A DNA stretch of 64,000 nucleotides, from positions 248,001 through 312,000 of the forward strand of contig NZ_JBNGOT010000002.1 in the NCBI RefSeq assembly GCF_050589705.1, read 5' to 3'. The stretch's first letter is position 1. Each line of letters opens with the position of its first letter. The position numbers and the translations under genes are program-made. The notes under the pieces are model-generated. The model saw nothing but the letters and a program-made list of their open reading frames with translations. It made no database searches and was not told the origin of the DNA. Shown here in pieces: positions 46,001-54,258 of this stretch. Source of the stretch: Sunxiuqinia rutila (GTDB lineage: Bacteria > Bacteroidota > Bacteroidia > Bacteroidales > Prolixibacteraceae).

Positions 46001-47200
46001 AATGTTTATGAAAGCATCTTAAAGAATCCTAATGGCAGGGTACTAACCTGGGAAAGTGAATTTGAGAAAAGAAAACCCAAACCAATGGCGAAGAATAGGT
46101 CCATCAACTTGAATACAAGAGATATAAAGGACTCCGATGTCAACTTACGGCATATAACTACTTGGATGAAGGACTCTGCGGATACTATTATAAACCCCAA
46201 AATTGCAGTATTAGAATTATCAACTAAAGCTGTAAAGCTATTGATTGGCAAAAATCAAGAAGAAATAAAAGACATGCAAAGCTTTAATTTCAAGAATTTC
46301 ATTAGGGACGCTCAAAAAACAGAAACAGGTAAAGGGCTTGATTCTAATAACATTATGGATTTGAATTATTTTAATTCCAGAGTAATGCCGAGCATTAAAC
46401 GGATGAAAAAAATGATGCACCAGGAAGGAGTTGATGTCGTTTATTCGGTTGCAACTGCTGCATATAGAGCAGCAAAAAACAGAGAAGATGTAATCAATGA
46501 AATTAGGAATAAGACAGGTTTGAATGTCAGGATATTATCGAAAAAAGAGGAATCAGTCTCTACTTTATTTGGCTATTCTGTTTCAACAAAATATAAAACA
46601 GAAATAAGTAATTCTCCTCACGTTATTATGATTGACCAGGGTGGAGGTTCCACCGAAGTATCGGTATTTAAGGACAACGATTTGATTGGGGCATACAGTA
46701 TTAATCTTGGGACTACAGCGTTACGCAATATGTTATTTAAAGATTCTCAAAGAGAAACGTCAATAGCTGAAGCCTTGAAGAAAAGTGATCAAATGATCAA
46801 AGAACGTTTGATCTCTTTTTATAAGAACATGGATGAGCATATGCATTCTGATGAAAGAACGTTTTGCATAAGTGTTGGTACTGCAATTACGAAAGCTACA
46901 AATAAAACCGGCAATGCTTCTCAGCACGATTCTGTTTTGACAAGAGACTTCATTACCAATCGAATTATAAAAGCGGAAAATAAAATAATAGAGGCTTTTT
47001 CGAGTATCGGGGAATTGAATGATTTTGATTTCGACTCTAATAATTCAAATCATCCAGTGGACAAAGAAATAACAATTCGTTTAGGGTTACCAATGTACTT
47101 GTCACTAATGGAGAGATTCAATATTAATAAAGTACATATCAGCGGTACTGGTTTGTGGTACGGTATATATTTACAACATCTATTTAATGCAGCAGATTAG
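43064..47200 (+). CDS. S1 - UPF1-like helicase - Ppx/GppA fusion protein
   Basis: This 1378-aa fusion begins with an S1 RNA-binding domain (1-75: GDIVKARISNILDFGAFVEF). About 350 mostly helical residues follow. The UPF1/DNA2-like superfamily 1 helicase core (about 425-1000) has Walker A GPPGTGKS (452-459), Walker B QDEASKATP (D657-E658), then GDHRQLPPNL, YRMHPDI and the late motifs DRFQGMERNIIIVSLVRSN and NVALSRAKR. The C-terminus (about 1045-1378) reads as a Ppx/GppA-type domain of the actin-like ATPase fold: IAVLELSTKAVKLLIG, VATAAYRAAKNREDV, DQGGGSTEVSVF (1191-1202) and SVGTAITKATNK. Ppx/GppA enzymes hydrolyse polyphosphate or (p)ppGpp. I know of no named system with this fusion. The next gene starts 2 bp downstream. 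Confidence 0.85.
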   Translation: MNYNIGDIVKARISNILDFGAFVEFDSFSGLIYYTEIPKARHGNITSVLSVGDVVDAKIIDKKSSNKYNLSIKKAQKEQKLSAVKEDIVALNKEEMSIREIWKVFTEVNKYMLQFLKLPISLEPSSAKFEQSKQRLTIEVNTESKFQLFSQRVRALFGAEIVEYEKGKWYFISDVDSISESDRVQFEEECSFFYIIFHPLPVVEGKIYQFDYNNKDLIQKRLQDYLPNLRFVAVNKYDLRFRQTYSKHFQAKELYDLINDVLKEIQDGSTLEESEKFEPLNFKFHIEEPPISGDKFLFEKNLAGQIENEETIIGALRKEEFFYKSVCIGKLSRVDYPKLTFVVPSSEKEKIKQLVDDKVIDSVSSELSGATEKVNRLNESFAKITSQPEKLANPMLASYLFEASKATPTETASIKERESIIRNNQLNTNLNQSQVEAIAKAVEAQDLALIQGPPGTGKSTAIAELIWQLVLADRKADVLLTSEANLAVDNALDRLKNSIHNLVKPIRIGTGDKISVEGLPYAITELKKWANQELNPIEEDDNRSIISSEEYSSFNSENVVLNQWMNNIYKRSDIQNENIRYLWFKYLNNLPDDIKDTVYKQYVKNCNVIGATCSSISEQNYRASEEFSKPVQSRFFRKYKTIFPWKDRISFNTVVQDEASKATPAELSLPLIYGKKAIVIGDHRQLPPNLDREDILYKLHLQQLISQDQEERDRIINLQKFVKHSFEELEKSHFERLYMQIDSSLKGTFRYQYRMHPDINEVIKQFYKYDGGLECGFIAKPFDSPDLEWYSRFHGINIDGLISPQNHVVWVDVKSPEFLDGSSRSNQGEVDAIHWVVSSLAQSESFQKYNSRFTKDEDKEIGVISFYSSQLKLLNHSLNAVGGNLSIKLSSVDRFQGMERNIIIVSLVRSNRIAEQKDQSPDFRIYGELGYPAQNDLGFARSPNRLNVALSRAKRLLIIVGNSEHYSAYKNKNGDAIYKNVYESILKNPNGRVLTWESEFEKRKPKPMAKNRSINLNTRDIKDSDVNLRHITTWMKDSADTIINPKIAVLELSTKAVKLLIGKNQEEIKDMQSFNFKNFIRDAQKTETGKGLDSNNIMDLNYFNSRVMPSIKRMKKMMHQEGVDVVYSVATAAYRAAKNREDVINEIRNKTGLNVRILSKKEESVSTLFGYSVSTKYKTEISNSPHVIMIDQGGGSTEVSVFKDNDLIGAYSINLGTTALRNMLFKDSQRETSIAEALKKSDQMIKERLISFYKNMDEHMHSDERTFCISVGTAITKATNKTGNASQHDSVLTRDFITNRIIKAENKIIEAFSSIGELNDFDFDSNNSNHPVDKEITIRLGLPMYLSLMERFNINKVHISGTGLWYGIYLQHLFNAAD

Positions 47201-47202
47201 GT

Positions 47203-50200
47203 ATGGATTTTAAAGCTATAATAAATCAAGCGGAGCTCATATACGCTTCTAAAAAGCGAAATGAATCTTCTTCAAAGTGGGAAGATGAAGACAGAAATTT
47301 TCGCAAATGGTCGTTAAAAGAAATTCAATGCAAGGTCTGCTATTATGAAGCACATCCACTTGTTGATATTGATTTGATAATTGCTGGCATTTTACAAAAT
47401 TTGCCGGAAAATTCTACTTCGGCAATTGAATTAGCTACATTATTAGGATTCAATGTCTATGACAATTTTGAATCTAATGTTAAGCACTATAAGGATTCTG
47501 CAGAAATAGCAATATTCGACGAACTTTTGAAAAAGGTTTTGGGATGGGGTTTAGTTGAGCTTGATGATAAAAAACTTGTTGGAGACTTTGTAGATAAGAA
47601 TGTCAACATTAAGTTAACAGCTTTGGGAATAAGGGCATTAGCAGATAATTGCAAATACAAGTTTTTTTCAGGCACAAAAAAACTATATGAAAATGGACTT
47701 AACTCTTCAGCCAAAGGGGAGGGTAAATTTTTCCCTTTTTATAAAGCATTAGGAGTTTACTCTCAAATAGAAAACAGCTCAAAAATTTCCTATGACAAAA
47801 TAGTAGATTTAGAAACAATATTCAATCCACAAGATGTTGAAACACTCCAAAAACACAAACTTCAATCAGTTAAAAACTTCAATATCTATTCATCAATTGC
47901 TGGTACTTTTAACTTTACAAGCGTAGATGTTGATTTTAAACTATATCTTAAAGATCAACAATATTATCCGATTGTCTTTTTTGATGAGCAGATTAGCGAT
48001 GCTGCGACAGTATTACTTAATAGTCCAGAAAATGTCAGGATTAGGGATATTAAAATTGAATGGGGGTTGTACTTACGGTTACTTAATGATCCAAACGCAA
48101 TCCTCGATTATAACGCACTGAAACCATTTTTGGATATATTTAACCTAAACAATCTTATTAGAGATACTCGTTTTGCATGGGACGATGATACATTATTTAA
48201 TTATATTGCATCTCAGGCAAACGCAAACGAATGGATAACGATTTCAAAGATTTGTCCTACAGATACACTAAAACTTTATTTGAACGCATATTCCAAAAAT
48301 TTGGAGTGGAATACATTAACTATTCGTTTTGAAAATGATTTTATTCTTCAGTATCCGACAGAATTTCCCTGGAACTTTGAATTATTAATCAGTAAAGAAA
48401 ATTTAGGAGTTGAGAATATCAAATCATTACTTCTAAATCAGTATTTAAGAGATATTAGTGAGATCCAGGATATAGAAGAAAGTGAGCAAATCCAAAGTGC
48501 AGTCGATGGAGATAATAAGACAAGATATATTGAATGGGATTGGGATGTAATAATGCCCCTGCTTGACCATGATTTTATTTTGTTACACATTAACGAAATT
48601 AATTTTGATTTATCGGAGTTTACTCAAAAATTGGAGCCTGACAAGTATAATTATGTTGCTGATTATCCGGCTAAGAGATGGGATTGGAATTATATTTCAA
48701 GTGATTTTAGTTTGTCTTTCATACTTGAAAATATAGCATTCCTATCATCTTATCTAAATTTAAAAACGATTTGCAATCGTGCGTTCAAATCTCCTGAATT
48801 TGTTGAACTATTCTGTATATCTTCGGATTTCAAAAAAGTTATAGGAAATGCTGAAACTCCCTCTTTAATTGGGTTCTCAGCAAATAACGCTGATTACCAA
48901 TGGACAGATTTGCTAATATCTACTTTAAGTCAGTTGGGGCTGATCACCTGGGAATCGTTCGGCTACACATCTGGATTTGAATGTAATTCATATCTTAAAT
49001 GGGATCGAGAGTTTTTTGACAAATACCATACGGAGATAAAGACGGAACGAGGTTTCTGCCAAGTCTCAAGTATGATCAATGATGAAAGTATCTTGAAAGC
49101 ATATCCTGAATATTCTTGGGATTGGGATACTCTTTCTTCGCTTGATGTTTTCAACACTAGCGTATCCTTTCTTGAAGATTTTAAGGAGAAAATAAATCTT
49201 AATATTATCCTAGAGTCTGTATCGTGGAATGTTATAGAGCTCATGTTTGACAAGTTAAACATCCCAGCTTTCTTAAATAATAATGTTCATTTATGGGAGC
49301 GACTGACTCAGATTGCAACAAAAGATTTTATTCTAAATCATCTCGAATATAATTGGGACTGGTCAATTCTAACCCATCGATTTTGTAATACAATCAATGT
49401 CAAATCTTTGGGAAATCCCATTTGGATAGAAAAATGGGATTGGGAATACCTATCAAAAAATATGGATATTTCCCAAATTGAGGATAGTATAGGTAGTTAC
49501 GTTCAATATTGGAACTGGAGTATTATTACTCGTCGAATAAGTTCCGGCTTTATTATTCGGAATATCAATACGTATCAAAGCTATTGGGATTGGGAATTCT
49601 TATCAAGTAATTTAGACATTCATCAAATTGAGGATAATTTAGGTGATTACGTTCAGTATTGGAATTGGAATACAGTTACAAGTAGAATAAGTTCGGATTT
49701 TATTGTTCAGAATCTCAGTACATATCAAAACTATTGGGACTGGGGGTACCTATCAAAGAATTTAGATACTGAGTGTATTGAAGATAAACTGAGCATTTAT
49801 GTCGACAATTGGGATTGGACTACTATAACCCAACGGATAGAACCAGAATTCGCGACTCAAAACTTGAATACATATCAAGAGTTTTGGGACTGGAATATAC
49901 TACTTAATGATAAATTGGAAGATGAGCATCTTCTGGAAGATGGTGTTCTTCACTCAATTGCACAATGTCTTTTGTCTGTAGCTGAGGAGTTGTCTATTTC
50001 CTATTGGCCGGCTATTACTAGGAAATTTACGATTCGTGAATTAGAAGAATTAATTGCAAAAACATATAACTCCGAGGGATTCTTCTGGGACTATCAATAT
50101 CTGTATAATTCCAAGTATTTCGATGGTAAAAGGTATTTGATGGAGTCTTTTCAATGCATCAGTTGGAAAGATTTTTCGGCTTCGGATGCAGCTAATAGTC

Positions 50201-52203
50201 TGTTTGTGTTTGACAAAAGCATCTACAGCAAGAAGACTTGGGTCAACAAGGTAGTTGCTAAGTTATTAAACAATCCTTCTTACAAATGGGACTACAACGA
50301 GCTATCCAAACTTCCTGAAATCAATAACAACCACGAGATATTCACAATTAATGCGGGAAAGTGGGATTGGAACTATATTTCGGAATTTAGTTCTTGCTTC
50401 TTTGATAGCCCAAGTTTTGATGCTGCTTTTTCTTTGCATAAAGACAATATCAAATACGAAGTATTTTCTAAACGCATTGATTCGGGTATTAATGAATCGT
50501 TGATTGAGCAACATTTCGAAAAAAACTGGGACTGGGACATTATTGTAAATAATCCATCTATCACCTTTTCGTTCGGTTTTATGTTAAAACACATAGAGAA
50601 GCCTTGGGATTGGGGGATATTGTCAAGTCGAGAAGATTTAACTTATCACATTATCGACAAATACTCAACCCAAAATTGGGATTGGAGTGTTCTGTCTCAA
50701 AATATAAACTTTGAACTGACAGGAGACTCTCTCATTAAATATGCGGATAAACCGTGGGATTGGTCTATTATTTCAACCCGAACAGATATCCAATTTAATG
50801 AGAGAGTTATTTCTGCACTAATTGAAAAGCCTTTTGATTGGAAGTTGCTTTCGAGAAACATAAGCTTTGTGTTGAATGATTCTGTTTTGTCTAGTATTCA
50901 AGATAAATGGGATTCGCTGGACTGGTTTGCAATGTCGCAAAATGCTAAAGAGGACATACTTACTGTTCCGTTTTTAGATAAGTATAAAGCCCGTCTGAAT
51001 TGGTCAGTTATAAACAAGAAGATTGGAACCAATATCACCGATGATCATTTATATAAACTAATTGATGTTGTTGATTGGGACAATGCTTCAAAGTCTCAGG
51101 CTATCGACTATACATCTGATTTCATTGATAAGTATCGTAAATATTGGAATTGGTCTGAGCTGCGGAATAATCCAAAGGTTATTGAACGAGGTATATTGAC
51201 AGAGAAATACAAGGCAGAGTTAAATTGTGTAGATTTTATTGAACATTTCCCAAATACACCTTATGTATATCATTTTACGCATTTGTTCAATGCGATCGAT
51301 ATTATCAAAAGTCGAAGGATTTTAAGCCGCAACAAAGCCGAAGGGCAATTTGCTAATGCCGCAGGTAATCTTGTTGCACGTAGAAGCACGGCACACGACT
51401 ATGCTCGGTTCTATTATCGGCCACAAACACTCACACAATTTTATAATGAATGCTTAGGTAAAGACAGTAGTGATGAATATTTTCAAAGAGCTATTCGGCT
51501 CGGCTTACCAAAATGTCCGATACCTGTTTTTTTAAAATTTGATTTGAAAGAAGTATTGACGAAAATACCTGAAAAGTGCTATTACAGCACTGGGAATATG
51601 CAAACAAATTGGGCTTCAGTAATTAAAATAGCAGATAATCCCAATAGTCTAACTACAGAAGGTTTATATTACAATATGGAAGAAGCATACAACTATGCAC
51701 GCTATAATTGTGATGGTTATGATCCTCCAAAATTTCGTCAGCTAATGAGTCAATATAAATCTGATTGTAAACAGTATTCTCAACAAGAGTTTCTTGTTCT
51801 CGAAGAATTTGATTTTTCCGTACTAAATTCTTTTGAAATCATTTGCTATGATGACGAACAAGCCAGATTACTTAAAGCACAGTTAGGAGATGATCCTATT
51901 TGTGAAAAGATTACCTCAAATAGTTATGGTATTTTCCACCGGAAAAATCCAGAATTATATATACATGAATCAGACTCGGAAGTATCGGTTTCTTCAGACT
52001 ACCGAGACAATGCTTGCTTGTCAATTAAAGGAGAAGGACTAAAAAGCATTCAAATACTCAATCCCGAAAATATACAGATTGAAAAGGAGAATGAAATTAT
52101 GGTATATCCAAAGATTAGATTTACCAAAACAGACCAGCCGATAGAAGTTCATTTTGTCGATTTGTCTATCGCTACAAGAACTTGGTTAGTTTACAAAAAT
52201 TGA
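47203..52203 (+). CDS. Giant WDW-repeat protein with DarT-like ADP-ribosyltransferase
   Basis: This 1666-aa protein has a helical N-terminus (about 1-330), about 22 copies of a roughly 25-residue repeat with the motif W-D/N-W-x-x-[LI]-[ST] (about 390-1340; best copies at 750-905 and 1045-1215), and a C-terminal DarT-like domain (about 1344-1585). The latter shows YVYHFTHLFNAIDIIKS, DYARFYYRPQTLTQFYNE and the QEFLV motif, whose Glu1529 corresponds to the catalytic glutamate of DarT. DarT transfers ADP-ribose to thymidine in single-stranded DNA. Canonical DarT is only about 210 aa. A short beta-rich domain follows it. It lies 2 bp after the helicase fusion and 4 bp before the macrodomain gene, its likely antidote. 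The repeats may sense or bind a trigger. Confidence 0.85.
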   Translation: MDFKAIINQAELIYASKKRNESSSKWEDEDRNFRKWSLKEIQCKVCYYEAHPLVDIDLIIAGILQNLPENSTSAIELATLLGFNVYDNFESNVKHYKDSAEIAIFDELLKKVLGWGLVELDDKKLVGDFVDKNVNIKLTALGIRALADNCKYKFFSGTKKLYENGLNSSAKGEGKFFPFYKALGVYSQIENSSKISYDKIVDLETIFNPQDVETLQKHKLQSVKNFNIYSSIAGTFNFTSVDVDFKLYLKDQQYYPIVFFDEQISDAATVLLNSPENVRIRDIKIEWGLYLRLLNDPNAILDYNALKPFLDIFNLNNLIRDTRFAWDDDTLFNYIASQANANEWITISKICPTDTLKLYLNAYSKNLEWNTLTIRFENDFILQYPTEFPWNFELLISKENLGVENIKSLLLNQYLRDISEIQDIEESEQIQSAVDGDNKTRYIEWDWDVIMPLLDHDFILLHINEINFDLSEFTQKLEPDKYNYVADYPAKRWDWNYISSDFSLSFILENIAFLSSYLNLKTICNRAFKSPEFVELFCISSDFKKVIGNAETPSLIGFSANNADYQWTDLLISTLSQLGLITWESFGYTSGFECNSYLKWDREFFDKYHTEIKTERGFCQVSSMINDESILKAYPEYSWDWDTLSSLDVFNTSVSFLEDFKEKINLNIILESVSWNVIELMFDKLNIPAFLNNNVHLWERLTQIATKDFILNHLEYNWDWSILTHRFCNTINVKSLGNPIWIEKWDWEYLSKNMDISQIEDSIGSYVQYWNWSIITRRISSGFIIRNINTYQSYWDWEFLSSNLDIHQIEDNLGDYVQYWNWNTVTSRISSDFIVQNLSTYQNYWDWGYLSKNLDTECIEDKLSIYVDNWDWTTITQRIEPEFATQNLNTYQEFWDWNILLNDKLEDEHLLEDGVLHSIAQCLLSVAEELSISYWPAITRKFTIRELEELIAKTYNSEGFFWDYQYLYNSKYFDGKRYLMESFQCISWKDFSASDAANSLFVFDKSIYSKKTWVNKVVAKLLNNPSYKWDYNELSKLPEINNNHEIFTINAGKWDWNYISEFSSCFFDSPSFDAAFSLHKDNIKYEVFSKRIDSGINESLIEQHFEKNWDWDIIVNNPSITFSFGFMLKHIEKPWDWGILSSREDLTYHIIDKYSTQNWDWSVLSQNINFELTGDSLIKYADKPWDWSIISTRTDIQFNERVISALIEKPFDWKLLSRNISFVLNDSVLSSIQDKWDSLDWFAMSQNAKEDILTVPFLDKYKARLNWSVINKKIGTNITDDHLYKLIDVVDWDNASKSQAIDYTSDFIDKYRKYWNWSELRNNPKVIERGILTEKYKAELNCVDFIEHFPNTPYVYHFTHLFNAIDIIKSRRILSRNKAEGQFANAAGNLVARRSTAHDYARFYYRPQTLTQFYNECLGKDSSDEYFQRAIRLGLPKCPIPVFLKFDLKEVLTKIPEKCYYSTGNMQTNWASVIKIADNPNSLTTEGLYYNMEEAYNYARYNCDGYDPPKFRQLMSQYKSDCKQYSQQEFLVLEEFDFSVLNSFEIICYDDEQARLLKAQLGDDPICEKITSNSYGIFHRKNPELYIHESDSEVSVSSDYRDNACLSIKGEGLKSIQILNPENIQIEKENEIMVYPKIRFTKTDQPIEVHFVDLSIATRTWLVYKN
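49474..49923 (+). repeat. Three tandem 150-bp repeats in WDW gene
   Basis: Units start at 49474, 49624 and 49774 (CAAATTGAGGATA, its near copy, and TGTATTGAAGATA), exactly 150 bp apart. Each encodes two 25-residue WDW repeats that alternate between a WDWxxLSxNLD form and a WNWxxITxRIS form. The first two units are close in DNA, indicating recent in-frame duplication. Confidence 0.8.
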
Positions 52204-52207
52204 TAAT

Positions 52208-53569
52208 ATGAACGGAAGTAAAAAAATATCAGATATCTGTATAGCTATTCCTACTCTTGCTGAGTTATTCAAAGCTAGAGTACGACATTATACAATAGAA
52301 CAACATACATTAAATGTCTTAAATCAATTCGAAAAATATTTTTCAAGGAATTTCTGTGAAATTGAGGTTGAAGTATTCCAATTATTCTTGCTGCTACACG
52401 ATATTGGAAAACCAATTGCCTATAAGAACGATAATCGAAGTAATCAGTATGAAGAAACGATAAATATCATAAGCGAGTATAGGCAGGATCTAAATATCTC
52501 AAACGAAGGATTTCTTTTATTTAAGGCTTTGTTAAGCACTGATTCGCTAGGCATGTACATGCAAGGTAAGAAGTCCCTAAACGAAGCTTATAAAAACATA
52601 GTCAAGCAAAGTGAAGTCTCTGGCTTATCACAAAAATCATTTTTCTATTTACTGTCAGTGTATTACCAATGTGACGTGGCGAGTTATACTGAGGATGCTG
52701 GCGGCTTAAAATTCTTGGAACATTTGTTTGCTTATCAAGGTGGAAATAAGCTCTACGATAAAGAAAGCAAATTACTACGATTCTCGGATAATTATCAACA
52801 GCGGTATAGTTTATTGATGGATAGGATAACTAACAGTGAAAAATCCAAACAAAAAGTGATTGCTGCTACAAAAACCTCACAAATAAAGTTCCTAAAAGGG
52901 AACATATTTAATTCTAAAGCACAAGTGATTGTTAACACAGTTAATTGCGTGGGCGTTATGGGTAAGGGAGTCGCACTGGTTTTTAAACTTCGTTATCCTA
53001 ATATGTTTGGAATATATCAAGATTACTGTAAACAAAAATATATCGGCATCGGTAAGCTTTGGCTTTATAAAGAAGAGAAAGATGCTCCTTGGGTCTTGAA
53101 TTTTCCAACGAAATTTCACTGGAAATATCCGAGTAAAATTGAATACATAGAGAAGGGCTTGATTAAGTTTGTTGAAACCTATCGGGAAAAAGATATTAAA
53201 TCAATTGCATTCCCGCTATTAGGAACTCATAACGGCGGTCTGGATCGACAAGAAGTATTGAATTTGATGACCAAATACTTGGGCAGCTGCACGAATCTCT
53301 CAATAGAGATTTATGAATATGATCCTTCGTCCCCGGATGATTTATTTGAATCTTTTAAGCTAAAATGGAATGCAATTTCACCGACAGATAAAAAGATCAC
53401 GACTGGGATTAGGACTCAAAAACAAATAGAAACATTGGACAATGCGATAAATTCTCCACAAATAAAATCAATGATTTCGTTGATTGACTGCAAGGGCATT
53501 GGGATAAAAACAATGGAGAAGTGTTTTAATTTGGTAATGCGATCACGTGTAAACAATAAATTGTTTTAA
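52208..53569 (+). CDS. HD domain - DarG-like macrodomain protein
   Basis: This 453-aa protein has an N-terminal HD-type metal phosphohydrolase-like domain (about 20-215; His33, LLLHDIGKP with H64-D65). A macrodomain of the DarG type follows (about 223-375): FLKGNIFNSKAQVIVNTVN, GVMGKGVALVFKLRYPNMF, NFPTKFHWK with Lys302 at the place of the DarG catalytic lysine, and AFPLLGTHNGGLD. DarG removes ADP-ribose from thymidine in DNA and neutralises DarT. The C-terminal 70 residues could be the DarT-binding part. No known DarG has this HD extension to my knowledge. It lies 4 bp after the DarT-like gene. Confidence 0.88.
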   Translation: MNGSKKISDICIAIPTLAELFKARVRHYTIEQHTLNVLNQFEKYFSRNFCEIEVEVFQLFLLLHDIGKPIAYKNDNRSNQYEETINIISEYRQDLNISNEGFLLFKALLSTDSLGMYMQGKKSLNEAYKNIVKQSEVSGLSQKSFFYLLSVYYQCDVASYTEDAGGLKFLEHLFAYQGGNKLYDKESKLLRFSDNYQQRYSLLMDRITNSEKSKQKVIAATKTSQIKFLKGNIFNSKAQVIVNTVNCVGVMGKGVALVFKLRYPNMFGIYQDYCKQKYIGIGKLWLYKEEKDAPWVLNFPTKFHWKYPSKIEYIEKGLIKFVETYREKDIKSIAFPLLGTHNGGLDRQEVLNLMTKYLGSCTNLSIEIYEYDPSSPDDLFESFKLKWNAISPTDKKITTGIRTQKQIETLDNAINSPQIKSMISLIDCKGIGIKTMEKCFNLVMRSRVNNKLF

Positions 53570-54118
53570 TGTCTTTTTTAATAAGCCATCAACATTTGTT
53601 GCACGCTCCAGCAAAAAGCGGGGAATCACTAAAATTTACTTTTCTATCTTGTTTTCTATTAGGCTGAAAACACAGAAGAAAGCTCACGAGCATATAACTA
53701 ATCGTAAAACTTTAAAATATCAAATTATGGCAAAATATAATGGTCTTTAAAATTTACCCAGCACTAAGGGAAATCTGTCTTTCGAAGGAAGAGTAAATAC
53801 TCCTTTTGATTCAAAAGGCGAAACTAAAAAATGGTTGGATCGAATCGATGAGATGCGATATTAAATTAGTACCTAGTTATGATTTTAAACACGAATATTG
53901 GAATGAATATTTTAAGTTTACAACTTAAAATCGCATTGTGTAACTTCTGATTTTAAATATTTTTCTCCATGAACAGAAGTATTCAAAATAGTACGTTGAC
54001 ATTTATTACGATATCTTGCCACTTTCATCAACATCTTTTTTGTCCCCTATTTGTCCCTCGAACAACCTGGATAACAACCTATATATTTTAAATTCAAGTA
54101 CGTAATATTGGCGATGAT
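53570..54118. other. Gene-free right end of the element
   Basis: No intact gene is present. At 53727 an ATG opens MAKYNGL and then stops; the frame continues NLPSTKGNLSFEGRVNTPFD to a stop at about 53862, resembling the start of a small Bacteroidota family that begins MAKxxGL...GTxGNLxF. I read it as a weak gene remnant. The rest is AT-rich and without recognisable structure. Confidence 0.35.
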
Positions 54119-54136
54119 TTTTGTATCGGAAAATAA
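54119..54136 (+). other. Right attachment site (attR)
   Basis: TTTTGTATCGGAAAATAA matches the mnmE 3' end (13820-13837) at 16/18 positions and can still be read as FCIGK-stop. Its two differences are both synonymous in the mnmE frame (TTC/TTT, AAG/AAA), which suggests that it derives from another mnmE allele brought in by the element. Confidence 0.7.
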
Positions 54137-54258
54137 TCCTTAAACACTAACAACCAGCGCATTGAAGCTGTATTCAATATAGTAAATTAGATCATAATTC
54201 CAATATTATTGAAGCATAAATGTAATATTCGTGAATATTTTTTTTCACACTTTTCTTT

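Larger units (their letters stand above)
13820..54136 (+). mobile_element. Integrative and mobilizable element at mnmE 3' end
   Basis: The element is bounded by TTCTGTATCGGAAAGTAA (13820-13837) and TTTTGTATCGGAAAATAA (54119-54136), which are 16/18 identical in direct orientation. The right copy even retains the reading FCIGK-stop. A tyrosine integrase, HTH regulators, an oriT-like hairpin, MobC and a MOBP-type relaxase lie at the left end. No VirB/Tra genes are visible, so it is mobilizable rather than self-transmissible. The 3' end of mnmE (trmE/thdF) is an established attachment site in other phyla, for example for Salmonella genomic island 1, whose core has the same coding meaning. Cargo is a type 3 BREX island, an IS91-type element and an ADP-ribosylation gene cluster. 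The right boundary is less certain because a second att-like sequence occurs at about 54259. Confidence 0.8.

Noticed and set aside
49474..49923. CRISPR-like regular repeats
   Set aside because: Period of 150 bp, in frame, encoding protein repeats; there are no short repeats with unique spacers.
40989..53569. Plain DarTG pair
   Set aside because: The DarT and DarG domains are present, but sizes, fusions and the coupled helicase-Ppx gene go well beyond the known two-gene system.
13838..54118. Self-transmissible conjugative element
   Set aside because: No VirB4, TraG/VirD4 coupling protein or other conjugation channel gene is visible; only mobilisation functions are present.
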